DNA of 52,181 nucleotides, taken from assembly GCA_016190145.1 (NCBI GenBank), contig JACPRD010000079.1:1-52181 (forward strand). Reading direction: 5' to 3'. Shown piece by piece: positions 7,891-14,971 of this stretch (positions are counted from its first letter, which is position 1; each line of letters starts with the position of its first letter). Below the pieces are notes generated by a model that did not search any database, was not told the DNA's origin, and saw only the letters and a program-made list of their open reading frames with translations. Source of the stretch: Planctomycetota bacterium. GTDB lineage: Bacteria; Planctomycetota; MHYJ01; WSZJ01. The translations under genes were made by a program, and so were the position numbers.

Positions 7891-8595
7891 TCAACCGACG
7901 GCGCCTTTCAGATAGATGTCGTCCTCGACCTGGCGCAGAACACGGTCGATGTCCTGGCCCGCGGGCGTCTCGCCGACCGAGCGCAGCAGGCGGCCGAGCG
8001 CGGCCTTCCGTCTGAGGTCGGTCTCGGCGTCGCGCGCGCGGGCGAGCAGAACCTTGCGCGCCTGCCGCTTCGCCTCGGCTCTTTCCGGATCCGCCAGCAG
8101 GGTGATCGCGAACCGGCACTCGTCGAGCAGCGCCTTCGGCTTCCAGTAGCCGGCCAGGTAGTGCACGACGCGCCCCTCGGCATCGCAGAAGTAGAACCGG
8201 ATGTTGCCACCGCCCGCGCCCTCGGGGAGATTCGCCAGCTGGTCCTCCGGGTACGGATTCGACTTCGTCGCGTCGATCGAATCGTTGCAATAGAGCTGCG
8301 GAAGCTGGTTGTGCGTGGTCGTGACGAAGTTCGCTTCCAGGAAGTCCGCCGTGTCCCCGTCGGAGAGCGTCCCGGCTCTCAGCGCGTGCGCGGCGAGTCA
8401 GCAGCGCTTCGTGAGGTCGCCCAGCAGGGACAGCACGATCATCGGGCGGCCGGTGCGGGTCGACTGGGAACGGGCCTCATCTTTCGGGAGGGTCCACGGC
8501 TGTGGGGAAGCGCAGCCCGCGAGGGCGGCGAGGAGGGCGAGGCCGAGGCGCCCCGCACGGGGGCGCGGCGGGCTACCCTCACGAGATCTCGCCAT
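7891..8595 (-). CDS. Predicted selenoprotein, thioredoxin-fold lipoprotein (Cys-Sec)
   Basis: This is read as one 234-residue protein through an in-frame TGA at 8398-8400, taken as selenocysteine 66. The N-terminus is a lipoprotein signal ending LAALAGC. Then comes a thioredoxin-like strand (PMIVLSLLGDLTKR), C65-U66, LAAH and a helix reaching EANFV. Reading continues without another stop through LPEGAGGGNIRFYFC (Cys137) and a charged C-terminal helical region. The neighbouring upstream gene is a paralogue with TGA at the same alignment position. A perfect 6-bp hairpin starts 18 bases after the TGA. The overall pattern recalls the DUF255/UAS branch of thioredoxin folds, with U at the first active-site position. 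ATG 8595 has AGGAG ten bases upstream and overlaps the paralogue by 17 bases; ATG 8604 is too close to that site. The alternative is a nonsense-mutated pseudogene. Confidence 0.75.
8363..8380 (-). promoter_or_regulatory. Candidate bacterial SECIS hairpin, gene 1
   Basis: On the minus strand GAGAGC, loop CGGGAC, then GCTCTC form a perfect 6-bp stem. It occupies bases +18 to +35 after the TGA, within the window where bacterial SECIS elements lie. The loop has G at its second position. The same span is occupied by an unrelated-sequence hairpin in the paralogue. Confidence 0.65.
8398..8400 (-). other. In-frame TGA proposed to encode selenocysteine 66
   Basis: TGC-TGA gives Cys-Sec at the active-site position of the thioredoxin fold. 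The homologous codon in the neighbouring paralogue (9134-9136) is also TGA. TGA is a normal stop elsewhere in the window, so this is not a reassigned genetic code. Confidence 0.75.
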
Positions 8596-9493
8596 TGTCG
8601 GCATTCTCCTCGACGATCCTGTCCAGGACGGGGGCGACGGGCTGGCCGAGGAGCGCCTTGCCCTCGGTGTACGATTGGGCGAGCAGGCGGAGCGCGGCGG
8701 CGCGGCGCCGGTTCGGAGCGTCGCGCAGGGGGCGCTCCCGTTCGGCGGGGTCGGCGGTTTCGAGCCTGTCCGCGTCCGCGAGCAGGCGCGCGCGCGCCTC
8801 GGTGCGGGCGTCGTCCGGGTCGGTTGCCCTGAGGAATCCGAGCGCGCGGTCGGCCTCGGCGCGGAGGGTGGCGGGACCCCACCAGCCCTGCGTCGCGTGC
8901 GCGATGACGCCGTCCGGGCGGCAGTAGAACGCGCGGATGTTTCCGCCGCCGCCGCCCTCCGGGTAGGCCGCGATTTCCTCCGGCGTGTACGCCGGCTGCG
9001 ACTGGCCTTCCGGAGCCTGCCCCTCGAGGAACTGAGGCGCGTGGTTGAACCAGACCAGGACGAAATTCGCGTTCAGGTGATCGGCAAGCTCCGTGTTCGC
9101 GAACGTGACCGTCCGCATCAGGTGCCCGCCAAGTCAGGAGTAGCCGTCGAGGTCGCCCGCGGTGCTCAGAATCAGGATCGGCCGGTTTTCGCGCTTCGCC
9201 GTCTCCAGCGCGCCCTCGAGATCCGTCCGCCACGCCGGCCGGCCGCAGCGCGACAGCACGTCGCGCAGGCGCATCAGGACCTCCGCGTCCGTCGCGCCGG
9301 CGATGGCCTGCTCGAGAGACGGTCTCCTGCCCGAACCGAGCTTCAATAGTTCCTTGTGCGCCGCCTCGCGCACCGCGAATTCCTCGCTTCCCAGGTCGGC
9401 GACCCATTTCTGGAACTGCTTATCTGAAGGGTCCTCCGCGCGGGCGGGGAGGGCGAGGGCGGTCAGGAGGAGGGCGGCGATGGTCAGTTTCAT
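8579..9493 (-). CDS. Predicted selenoprotein, secreted HEAT-like plus thioredoxin-fold protein (Ser-Sec)
   Basis: This is read through an in-frame TGA at 9134-9136 as one 304-residue protein with selenocysteine 120. A signal peptide (MKLTIAALLLTALALPARA) is followed by a HEAT-like segment (about 25-80: SEEFAVREAAHKELLKLG). Next are a thioredoxin strand (RPILILSTAGDLDGY), S119-U120-L-G-G-H124 and LMRTVTF, then a helix ending HLNANFVLVWFNH. The conserved YPEGGGGGNIRAFYC (Cys191) and a helical C-terminus complete it. Similarity to the downstream paralogue runs across both sides of the TGA. Export to the periplasm and a thiol or peroxide redox role are inferred. The two genes overlap and form an operon. 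ATG 9493 is the signal-peptide start. Confidence 0.78.
9099..9116 (-). promoter_or_regulatory. Candidate bacterial SECIS hairpin, gene 2
   Basis: On the minus strand GCGGACG, loop GTCA, then CGTTCGC form a 7-bp stem with one G-U pair. It covers +18 to +35 after the TGA, exactly as in the paralogue. The apical GGTC resembles the GGUC-containing loop of the E. coli fdhF SECIS. Confidence 0.65.
9134..9136 (-). other. In-frame TGA proposed to encode selenocysteine 120
   Basis: TCC-TGA gives Ser-Sec in the context GDLDGYS-U-LGGH. The aligned position in the adjacent paralogue is also TGA (GDLTKRC-U-LAAH). Confidence 0.78.
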
Positions 9494-9587
9494 GGCGGCT
9501 CCGAAGATCGGCTCATCATAAGACGAGGAATGGCCTGGAAGGTTCCGGAAGTTGCGGAGTTTTGAACGAGATCGAGGACCGGGGGCT

Positions 9588-9654
9588 GGCCCGGATTGGG
9601 ATTTGGACCTTTGACGGTTTGCGCGTTTTCTTGGCCCTTGGGCTTCGCGCTTCC
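9588..9654 (+). repeat. Dispersed intergenic repeat, copy B
   Basis: This copy is similar to 171-240 (GGCCCGGATTGGG, then GCGCGTTTTCTTGGCCC, then TTGGGCTTCGCGCTTCC). It lies between the divergent selenoprotein operon and nrdJ. Confidence 0.6.
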
Positions 9655-9706
9655 GGCACCCCGATGTCCGACCGCACCGTAGATCGAATTTTTCTCACGC
9701 TCTCAC

Positions 9707-9737
9707 TTGACATCCGATTGCCGTATGTTAGTATAGT
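9707..9737 (+). promoter_or_regulatory. Sigma70-type promoter of nrdJ
   Basis: A perfect TTGACA (9707-9712) is followed 19 bases later by TATAGT (9732-9737). An alternative -10, TAGTAT at 9729-9734, gives a 16-base spacer. Transcription would start about 20 bases before the nrdJ ATG. No cobalamin riboswitch fits in the short leader. Confidence 0.6.
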
Positions 9738-9761
9738 GTTAGGTCAAGAGAGGCCCTCCCC

Positions 9762-11486
9762 ATGAATCTGAGCCCCAACGCCCGTTGCGTTCTCGAAAAG
9801 CGCTATCTCAAGAAGGATTCTTCGGGCCGGCCATCGGAAACGCCCGAAGCCCTCTTTCACCGAGTCGCCCGGGACATCGCTTCGGCAGAAACGGTCTTCG
9901 GCGGCGACGCCCGACGCCGGGAGAGAGAATTCTTCGAGATGATGGCGGAGGGCGAATTCCTGCCGAATTCGCCGACTCTGATGAACGCCGGCCGTGACCT
10001 CCAGCAGCTCGCGGCGTGCTTCGTCCTTCCGGTCGAGGATTCAATCGACTCGATCTTCGGGTCGCTCCGCGCCGCAGCGCTCATCCACAAGTCCGGCGGC
10101 GGCACCGGATTCTCGTTCTCGCGACTTCGCCCGCGAGGCGACGGCGTCGCCTCCTCGCAGGGCGCAGCGAGCGGACCCGTCTCGTTCATCCGCGTGTTCA
10201 ACGCCGCCACCAACGCGATCAACCAGGGCGGGTTCCGGCGCGGCGCGAACATGGCCGTCCTCTCCGTCGATCACCCGGATATCGAGGAATTCGTCGCCTG
10301 CAAACGCGACCGCTCCGAACTGACCAATTTCAACATCTCCGTCCTCGTCACTGACGCCTTCATGCAGAAGGCCGCCGCGGGAGAGCCGTTTGCCCTCGTC
10401 AATCCGCGAACGCGCCAGGTCGTCCGCCACGTCGATGCCGCACGACTGCTGGATACGATCGTGAAACAGGCCCACGAGACCGGCGAGCCCGGTCTCCTCT
10501 TCAAGGACCGGATCGAACGCGACAACCCCACGCCGTCCCTGGGCGCCATCGAGGCCACCAACCCCTGCGGCGAACAGCCGCTCCTGCCATTCGAAGCCTG
10601 CACACTCGCCTCCATCGACCTCGCCCGCTTCACCGCCGCCGGCATGTTCGACCTGCCCCGGCTCGAACGCACCATCGCCGCCGGCGTCCGCTTCCTCGAT
10701 GACGTCCTCGAACGCAACCGCTACCCGCTTCCCCAGATCGAGCGCCTCACGCGCGCCAACCGCAAGATCGGCCTGGGGGTGATGGGCTGGGCGGAGGCGC
10801 TGGTGCGGCTCGGCATCCCGTACGATTCCGAGGAGGCGGTCGCGCTCGCCGACCGCACCATGTCCTTCTTCTCGCGGGCCGCGCGGGCGGCGTCGCAGGA
10901 GCTGGCGAGAGAACGCGGGCCGTTCGCGAACTACCCGGAGAGCGTCCACGCGCGCGGCGCGGGTTACCCGATGCGCCACGCCACCGTCACGACCGTCGCG
11001 CCGACCGGTACGCTCTCGATCCTCGCCGGTACCTCCGGCGGCATCGAGCCCCTCTTCGCCATCGCCTTCCGCCGGCAGGTGCTCGACGGCGAAATCCTCG
11101 AGGAAACCCACGCCGGTTTTCGCAGCCTGGCGCGCGAAGGCGGGTTCGACCGGCCGGAAGTCTGGGAGCACATCGCGAAAACCGGCTCCGCCCGCGGTTG
11201 CCCCGTCGTCCCCGAACGCGTCCGCCGCATCTTCGCCACCGCGGCTGACATCGCCCCGGACCGCCATGTCCGCATGCAGGCTGCCTTCCAGCGCCATGTC
11301 GACAGCGCCGTCTCGAAGACCATCAATTTCCCGGCGGAAGCTACCGTGCCGCAGGTCGCCGAGGCCTTCCTCGCCGCCTGGCGGCAGGGCTGCAAAGGCA
11401 TCACCGTCTACCGCGACCGCTCCCGGGCCGGACAGGCCATGGCCAGATCGTCCGACTGCTCCGGTCCGGCGTGCCTCAGCGCGTAG
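9762..11486 (+). CDS. nrdJ: Class II (B12-dependent) ribonucleotide reductase
   Basis: The enzyme makes deoxyribonucleotides using adenosylcobalamin and is independent of oxygen. The protein has 574 residues, compact compared with many NrdJ of 700 or more. It carries the redox Cys86 (LAACFVLP), the active-site loop NPCGEQPLLP at 267-276 (radical Cys269, Asn267, Glu271) and the partner Cys280. Flexible-loop sequences HKSGGGTGFSFSRLR and GGFRRGANMAVL are typical. The C-terminus ends with a Cys566-x4-Cys571 pair for re-reduction by thioredoxin, instead of the long zinc-ribbon tail of larger NrdJ. ATG 9762 follows AGAGG and a good promoter. It is not adjacent to other nrd genes. Confidence 0.95.
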   Translation: MNLSPNARCVLEKRYLKKDSSGRPSETPEALFHRVARDIASAETVFGGDARRREREFFEMMAEGEFLPNSPTLMNAGRDLQQLAACFVLPVEDSIDSIFGSLRAAALIHKSGGGTGFSFSRLRPRGDGVASSQGAASGPVSFIRVFNAATNAINQGGFRRGANMAVLSVDHPDIEEFVACKRDRSELTNFNISVLVTDAFMQKAAAGEPFALVNPRTRQVVRHVDAARLLDTIVKQAHETGEPGLLFKDRIERDNPTPSLGAIEATNPCGEQPLLPFEACTLASIDLARFTAAGMFDLPRLERTIAAGVRFLDDVLERNRYPLPQIERLTRANRKIGLGVMGWAEALVRLGIPYDSEEAVALADRTMSFFSRAARAASQELARERGPFANYPESVHARGAGYPMRHATVTTVAPTGTLSILAGTSGGIEPLFAIAFRRQVLDGEILEETHAGFRSLAREGGFDRPEVWEHIAKTGSARGCPVVPERVRRIFATAADIAPDRHVRMQAAFQRHVDSAVSKTINFPAEATVPQVAEAFLAAWRQGCKGITVYRDRSRAGQAMARSSDCSGPACLSA

Positions 11487-11487
11487 C

Positions 11488-11528
11488 CGAATCGCACTCA
11501 GACTCTGAGAACATCTCTGCTCGATTCG
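11488..11528 (+). other. Nested inverted repeat after nrdJ
   Basis: CGAATCG (11488-11494) pairs perfectly with CGATTCG (11522-11528). The 27-base interior contains a second stem CTCAG/CTGAG with a three-base loop (11497-11509). It lies between nrdJ and the next gene without a T-run. It could be an RNA-processing or attenuation structure. Confidence 0.4.
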
Positions 11529-11557
11529 CAGGAGAGACCTCGGGTACTCTGCCAGGC

Positions 11558-13546
11558 ATGAAACCCCACCGGCTCGCCGCCCTCGCCCTCGCCGCCTTCG
11601 CGAGTGCGTGCGGAACCACCGAAGATCCCGTGAAAGACCCCGCGCCCACCGAGTACCGCCGCCCCCCCGAACTCGCGGAAATCCGCGACCTCGAAGACCG
11701 CCGCGTCTACGACCAGACCCTCTACCGCCACCTGAAACACGCGGACCCGGTCGTGCGCCGAAGAGCCCTTGTCGCTCTGGGGCGCGTCGGACATCCCTCG
11801 ACGGTGCCTCAGGTCGCCGCGGCCCTCGAAGATCCCGACCGGACGATCATCGAGGAAGCCGCGTTCGCTCTCGGCCTGATCGGCTCGCCCGAAGCGTTCG
11901 ACCACCTCCAGCCCCTTCTCGACAGCCGCGAACCCGACCTGCGCGCCGTGGCCCTCGAAGCCGTCGGCAGGCTCGGCGAACCGCGATTCGCGCCTTACGC
12001 GACCGCGAAAGTGAAGGACGGAAGCAGCGCCGTGCGCCGCGAGGTCGCGACGGCCCTCATGCGCATGAACGAGAAAGCGACTTCCGAAGAGGCCCAGGCC
12101 CGGATGAAGGAAGCCGTGGCGTCGCTCCGGCCGCTTCTCAGGGACCCCGACGCGGCCGTGCGGTGGCGGACCGCTTACGCGCTGGCCCGGATGGACGCGT
12201 CGCCGCTCGCGGACGCGCTGGAGACCGGCGCGACGGATCCGGACCCGCTGATGCGGGCGTTTTCGGCGCGGGCGCTGGGGAAGGTCAAGGAGCAACCGGC
12301 CGCGACGTTCGTGCGGCTCTCGCGGGACGCGGACGAGCGGGTCGTGTACGAGGCCGTGAACGCGCTGGCGTCGCGGGACGGGGAAGAGGTGATCGCGGCG
12401 CTGAATGAGGCGGCGATGCGGGGCGAGCACCATTCGGTGGCGCGCGCGGTGGAGATTCTCGGGGAGAAGAAGCAGGCGGAGGCGGCGGTGTTCAAAGCGG
12501 CTCGGCGGCATCCCGACGCGACGGTGCGTGCGGCGGCGGTCGTTGCGTCGGCCCGCACACGGATGAGGGATGATTTCGAAGAGGTAAAGAAGGCGCTGGC
12601 GGACGCGCACGTTCTGGTACGCCGGGCTGCGGTGAGGGCGCTGGTGGTGATCGGCGGCGATGGCGCGCGGCGGGAACTCGCGGCGGTGTTCGACGGAACG
12701 GACCGGCGGATGCAGGCGGCGGTCCTGGAGGCGTACGAGGGCGACCCGAAGATGGCGGCGGAGCGGCGGCTCGAGCTGGACGTGCTGCTCCGGGCCGGGC
12801 TCCGGGCGGACGACATCGCGGTGCGGGGAACGGCAGTGGGGCTCCTCGAGGGGCGGACGGAACCGGAGTGGGAGAATCCGCTGATCGAGGCCTACGGGAG
12901 GTCGTCGGGGAGGGAGATGTACGAGATCCGGGAGATGATCCTGAAGCAGCTCGAGGCGATGAAGGCGGGCGCGGGGGTGGCGGAGGAAGGGCTGAAGGAC
13001 GCGGAGTACGCGGTGCGGGCGCAGGCGGCGAAGACGCTGGCGGCCGCGACGGGGCGCGCGGTGGCGGTTCCGGAGCCGCCGGTGGAGGCACGGGAAGCCG
13101 GTCGAGTGGACGAGTTCGTTTCGGATCCCGTGGTGAAGCTCGAGACGACGTGCGGGGACATCCGGATCCGCCTGTTTCCGGAGGCGGCGCCGGGTCACGT
13201 CACCAGTTTCGTGAGGCTCGTGAAGAAAGGGTTCTTCGACGGCAAGACGTGGCACCGGGTGGTGCCGAATTTCGTGATCCAGGGGGGCGACCCGCGCGGT
13301 GACGGTTGGGGGGACGCGGGATTCACGCTGCGCGACGAGATTTCGCGGCTGCGTTTCGAGGCGGGAACCGTGGGGATGGCTAAGGCGGGGAAAGACACCG
13401 GTTCCTGCCAGTTGTTCATCACGCACGTGCCGACGCCGCACCTCGACGGGCGCTACACGATTTTCGGGCGGGTGGTGGAGGGGATGGACGTGGTCCGGAC
13501 CATCGAGGTCGGGGACACGATCGTGAAGGCGAGCCTGGACCGGTAA
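11558..13546 (+). CDS. HEAT-repeat lipoprotein with C-terminal cyclophilin PPIase domain
   Basis: The protein has 662 residues. The lipoprotein signal (MKPHRLAALALAAFASAC) fixes the ATG at 11558 rather than upstream in-frame starts. Residues about 55-510 are HEAT/PBS-lyase-type helical repeats (for example VVRRRALVALGRVG, IIEEAAFALGLIG, LRAVALEAVGRLG). Residues about 525-662 are a cyclophilin peptidyl-prolyl isomerase: ETTCGDIRIRLFPEAAPG, the core WHRVVPNFVIQGGDPRGDG with the catalytic Arg, then GTVGMAKAG, SCQLFIT and HLDGRYTIFGRV. It is probably an envelope folding factor, with the HEAT array as a binding scaffold. Third codon positions shift from C-rich to G-rich part way through the gene. 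Confidence 0.9.
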   Translation: MKPHRLAALALAAFASACGTTEDPVKDPAPTEYRRPPELAEIRDLEDRRVYDQTLYRHLKHADPVVRRRALVALGRVGHPSTVPQVAAALEDPDRTIIEEAAFALGLIGSPEAFDHLQPLLDSREPDLRAVALEAVGRLGEPRFAPYATAKVKDGSSAVRREVATALMRMNEKATSEEAQARMKEAVASLRPLLRDPDAAVRWRTAYALARMDASPLADALETGATDPDPLMRAFSARALGKVKEQPAATFVRLSRDADERVVYEAVNALASRDGEEVIAALNEAAMRGEHHSVARAVEILGEKKQAEAAVFKAARRHPDATVRAAAVVASARTRMRDDFEEVKKALADAHVLVRRAAVRALVVIGGDGARRELAAVFDGTDRRMQAAVLEAYEGDPKMAAERRLELDVLLRAGLRADDIAVRGTAVGLLEGRTEPEWENPLIEAYGRSSGREMYEIREMILKQLEAMKAGAGVAEEGLKDAEYAVRAQAAKTLAAATGRAVAVPEPPVEAREAGRVDEFVSDPVVKLETTCGDIRIRLFPEAAPGHVTSFVRLVKKGFFDGKTWHRVVPNFVIQGGDPRGDGWGDAGFTLRDEISRLRFEAGTVGMAKAGKDTGSCQLFITHVPTPHLDGRYTIFGRVVEGMDVVRTIEVGDTIVKASLDR

Positions 13547-13700
13547 GGCATCAAGCCGCTGGGAGACAAACGGGTGGCCCCGGATGCCTGGCCGCTTCCG
13601 CACCGCGTTCCTTATGGCTTATCGCTTATGGCTTATGGCCACCGGCCCGCGCGGCAGACACTGGAGTGACGCTTGCGGTGGATCGAGAGCCCCCGCCCGG
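13546..13700. other. Convergent intergenic region with CTTATGG tandem repeat
   Basis: It separates the converging HEAT-cyclophilin and accA genes. AGGCATC (13546-13552) is complementary to GATGCCT (13583-13589). A degenerate tandem repeat of CTTATGG(C) occupies 13610-13639; the same repeat occurs in the opposite orientation at 17907-17928. Confidence 0.5.
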
Positions 13701-14795
13701 TCATTCCTCAGTTCTTCCCGGCTTGACCTCTTCCTCGTCGTCCACCGACGTCGGCCCCGATTCCGCCGCCGCGATGTCGCCGGGCGTCGGCAGCAGCGAG
13801 TCGACCGGCTCCTTCGATCCCGGGACGGCCAGCGCCTTCTGCTGTTCTTCGAGGTAGATGCCGATGTGCCGGTATTTCTGGTAGCGCCGCTCGACCAGTT
13901 CGGCGATCGGCACCGCCACCAGTTCGTCCAGCGTGTTCACGATGTACTGCTTGAGCGTGTCGGCCATGGCGGCGGCGTTCGTGTGGGCGCCGCCGAGAGG
14001 TTCGGGAATGATGTCGTCGAAGATCCCGAGGGATTTCAGGTCCTTCGGCGTCAGCTTGAGAACCTCCGCCGCCTGGGGTGCCTTGTCGGCGCTCTTCCAC
14101 AAGATCGCCGCGCAGCCTTCCGGGGAGATTACGCTGAAGTACGCGTTCTCGAGGATCGCAAGACGGTCGCCGATGCCGATTCCGAGCGCGCCGCCGGAGC
14201 CGCCCTCGCCGATCACGACGCAGAGCACCGGCGTGCGCAGCCGCGACATTTCGAAGATGTTCTCGGCGATGGCGTGGGCCTGGCCGCGCTCCTCGGCGCC
14301 GATGCCCGGATACGCGCCCGGGGTGTTGATGAGGCAGACGACCGGGATGTGGAACTTCTCGGCCAGCTTCATCTTCCGCAGGGCCTTGCGGTACCCCTCG
14401 GGGTGCGGGGAACCGAAGTTGCAGCGAAGACGCTCCTTCGTGTTCTTGCCTTTCCGCTGGCCGATGAACATCACCTTGTGGTGGCCGATGCGGCCCGGGC
14501 CGCAGACGATGGCCGGGTCGTCGCCGAAGAAGCGGTCGCCGTGCAGTTCCTGGAACTTCTCGACGAAGGCGGCGAGGTATTCCGTCGTCCCCGGACGCTC
14601 CGGATTGCGGGCGAGCTGGACGCGCTGCCAGGGGGTGAGCTTCGAGTAGATGTCCCGCTTGAGCTGTTCCGTCTGCCGTTTCAGCTCCTCGATGTTCGCC
14701 GAGAGATCCATGTCGGTCTGTTCGGAGAACTTCTGGAGCTCCTCGATCTTCTTCTCCATCTCCCGGATGGGCGCTTCGAAGTCGTGGTGGTCCAA
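13701..14795 (-). CDS. accA: Acetyl-CoA carboxylase carboxyltransferase subunit alpha
   Basis: With AccD this subunit transfers the carboxyl group from biotin to acetyl-CoA, giving malonyl-CoA for fatty acid synthesis. The protein has 364 residues. A coiled N-terminal segment is followed by the AccA core: GDRFFGDDPAIVCG, NFGSPHPEGYRKALR, INTPGAYPGIGAEERGQAHA, GEGGSGGALGIGIGDR and SVISPEGCAAILW. The C-terminal 40 residues are acidic and extend beyond the usual end. The start is TTG at 14795; the following DFEAPIREMEKKIEEL aligns with the normal AccA N-terminus, so no upstream extension is needed. AccD is not in the window. The gene is transcribed divergently from purL. Confidence 0.95.
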   Translation of the reverse strand: MDHHDFEAPIREMEKKIEELQKFSEQTDMDLSANIEELKRQTEQLKRDIYSKLTPWQRVQLARNPERPGTTEYLAAFVEKFQELHGDRFFGDDPAIVCGPGRIGHHKVMFIGQRKGKNTKERLRCNFGSPHPEGYRKALRKMKLAEKFHIPVVCLINTPGAYPGIGAEERGQAHAIAENIFEMSRLRTPVLCVVIGEGGSGGALGIGIGDRLAILENAYFSVISPEGCAAILWKSADKAPQAAEVLKLTPKDLKSLGIFDDIIPEPLGGAHTNAAAMADTLKQYIVNTLDELVAVPIAELVERRYQKYRHIGIYLEEQQKALAVPGSKEPVDSLLPTPGDIAAAESGPTSVDDEEEVKPGRTEE

Positions 14796-14939
14796 GCGTG
14801 CGGGCTCCGAAAGGGGCGAGGGGTTGATGATGCGGCGTCGGGGGAGGGTGGGTCAAGAGAAAGAAAAGATTGAAGGGGTGGTGGGAGCGGGTAGGATGGG
14901 GGGCCTCGCGCGGAGGATTCCGATCGGCTCCGCAAGTCA

Positions 14940-14953
14940 TTATTCAGCAATAA
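14940..14953. promoter_or_regulatory. Small inverted repeat in the purL leader
   Basis: TTATT-CAGC-AATAA sits 18 bases before the purL start, in the accA-purL divergent region. It could be an operator or simply promoter AT-richness. No known consensus fits. Confidence 0.3.
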
Positions 14954-14971
14954 CTTACAAGGACACGCACG

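Noticed and set aside
8398..9136. TGA codons as sequencing errors, frameshifts or a reassigned genetic code
   Set aside because: The frame is unchanged on both sides, the site is homologous in two genes, and many genes here end in TGA, including ATGA overlaps. Pseudogene status is not fully excluded.
8439..9407. Long minus-strand frame overlapping both selenoprotein genes, which would explain the TGA codons as non-coding
   Set aside because: Its translation is low-complexity and basic. The two broken frames carry signal peptides, mutual homology and thioredoxin-like motifs.
9494..9761. Cobalamin riboswitch upstream of the B12-dependent reductase
   Set aside because: The leader after the promoter is too short and no B12-box sequence is visible.
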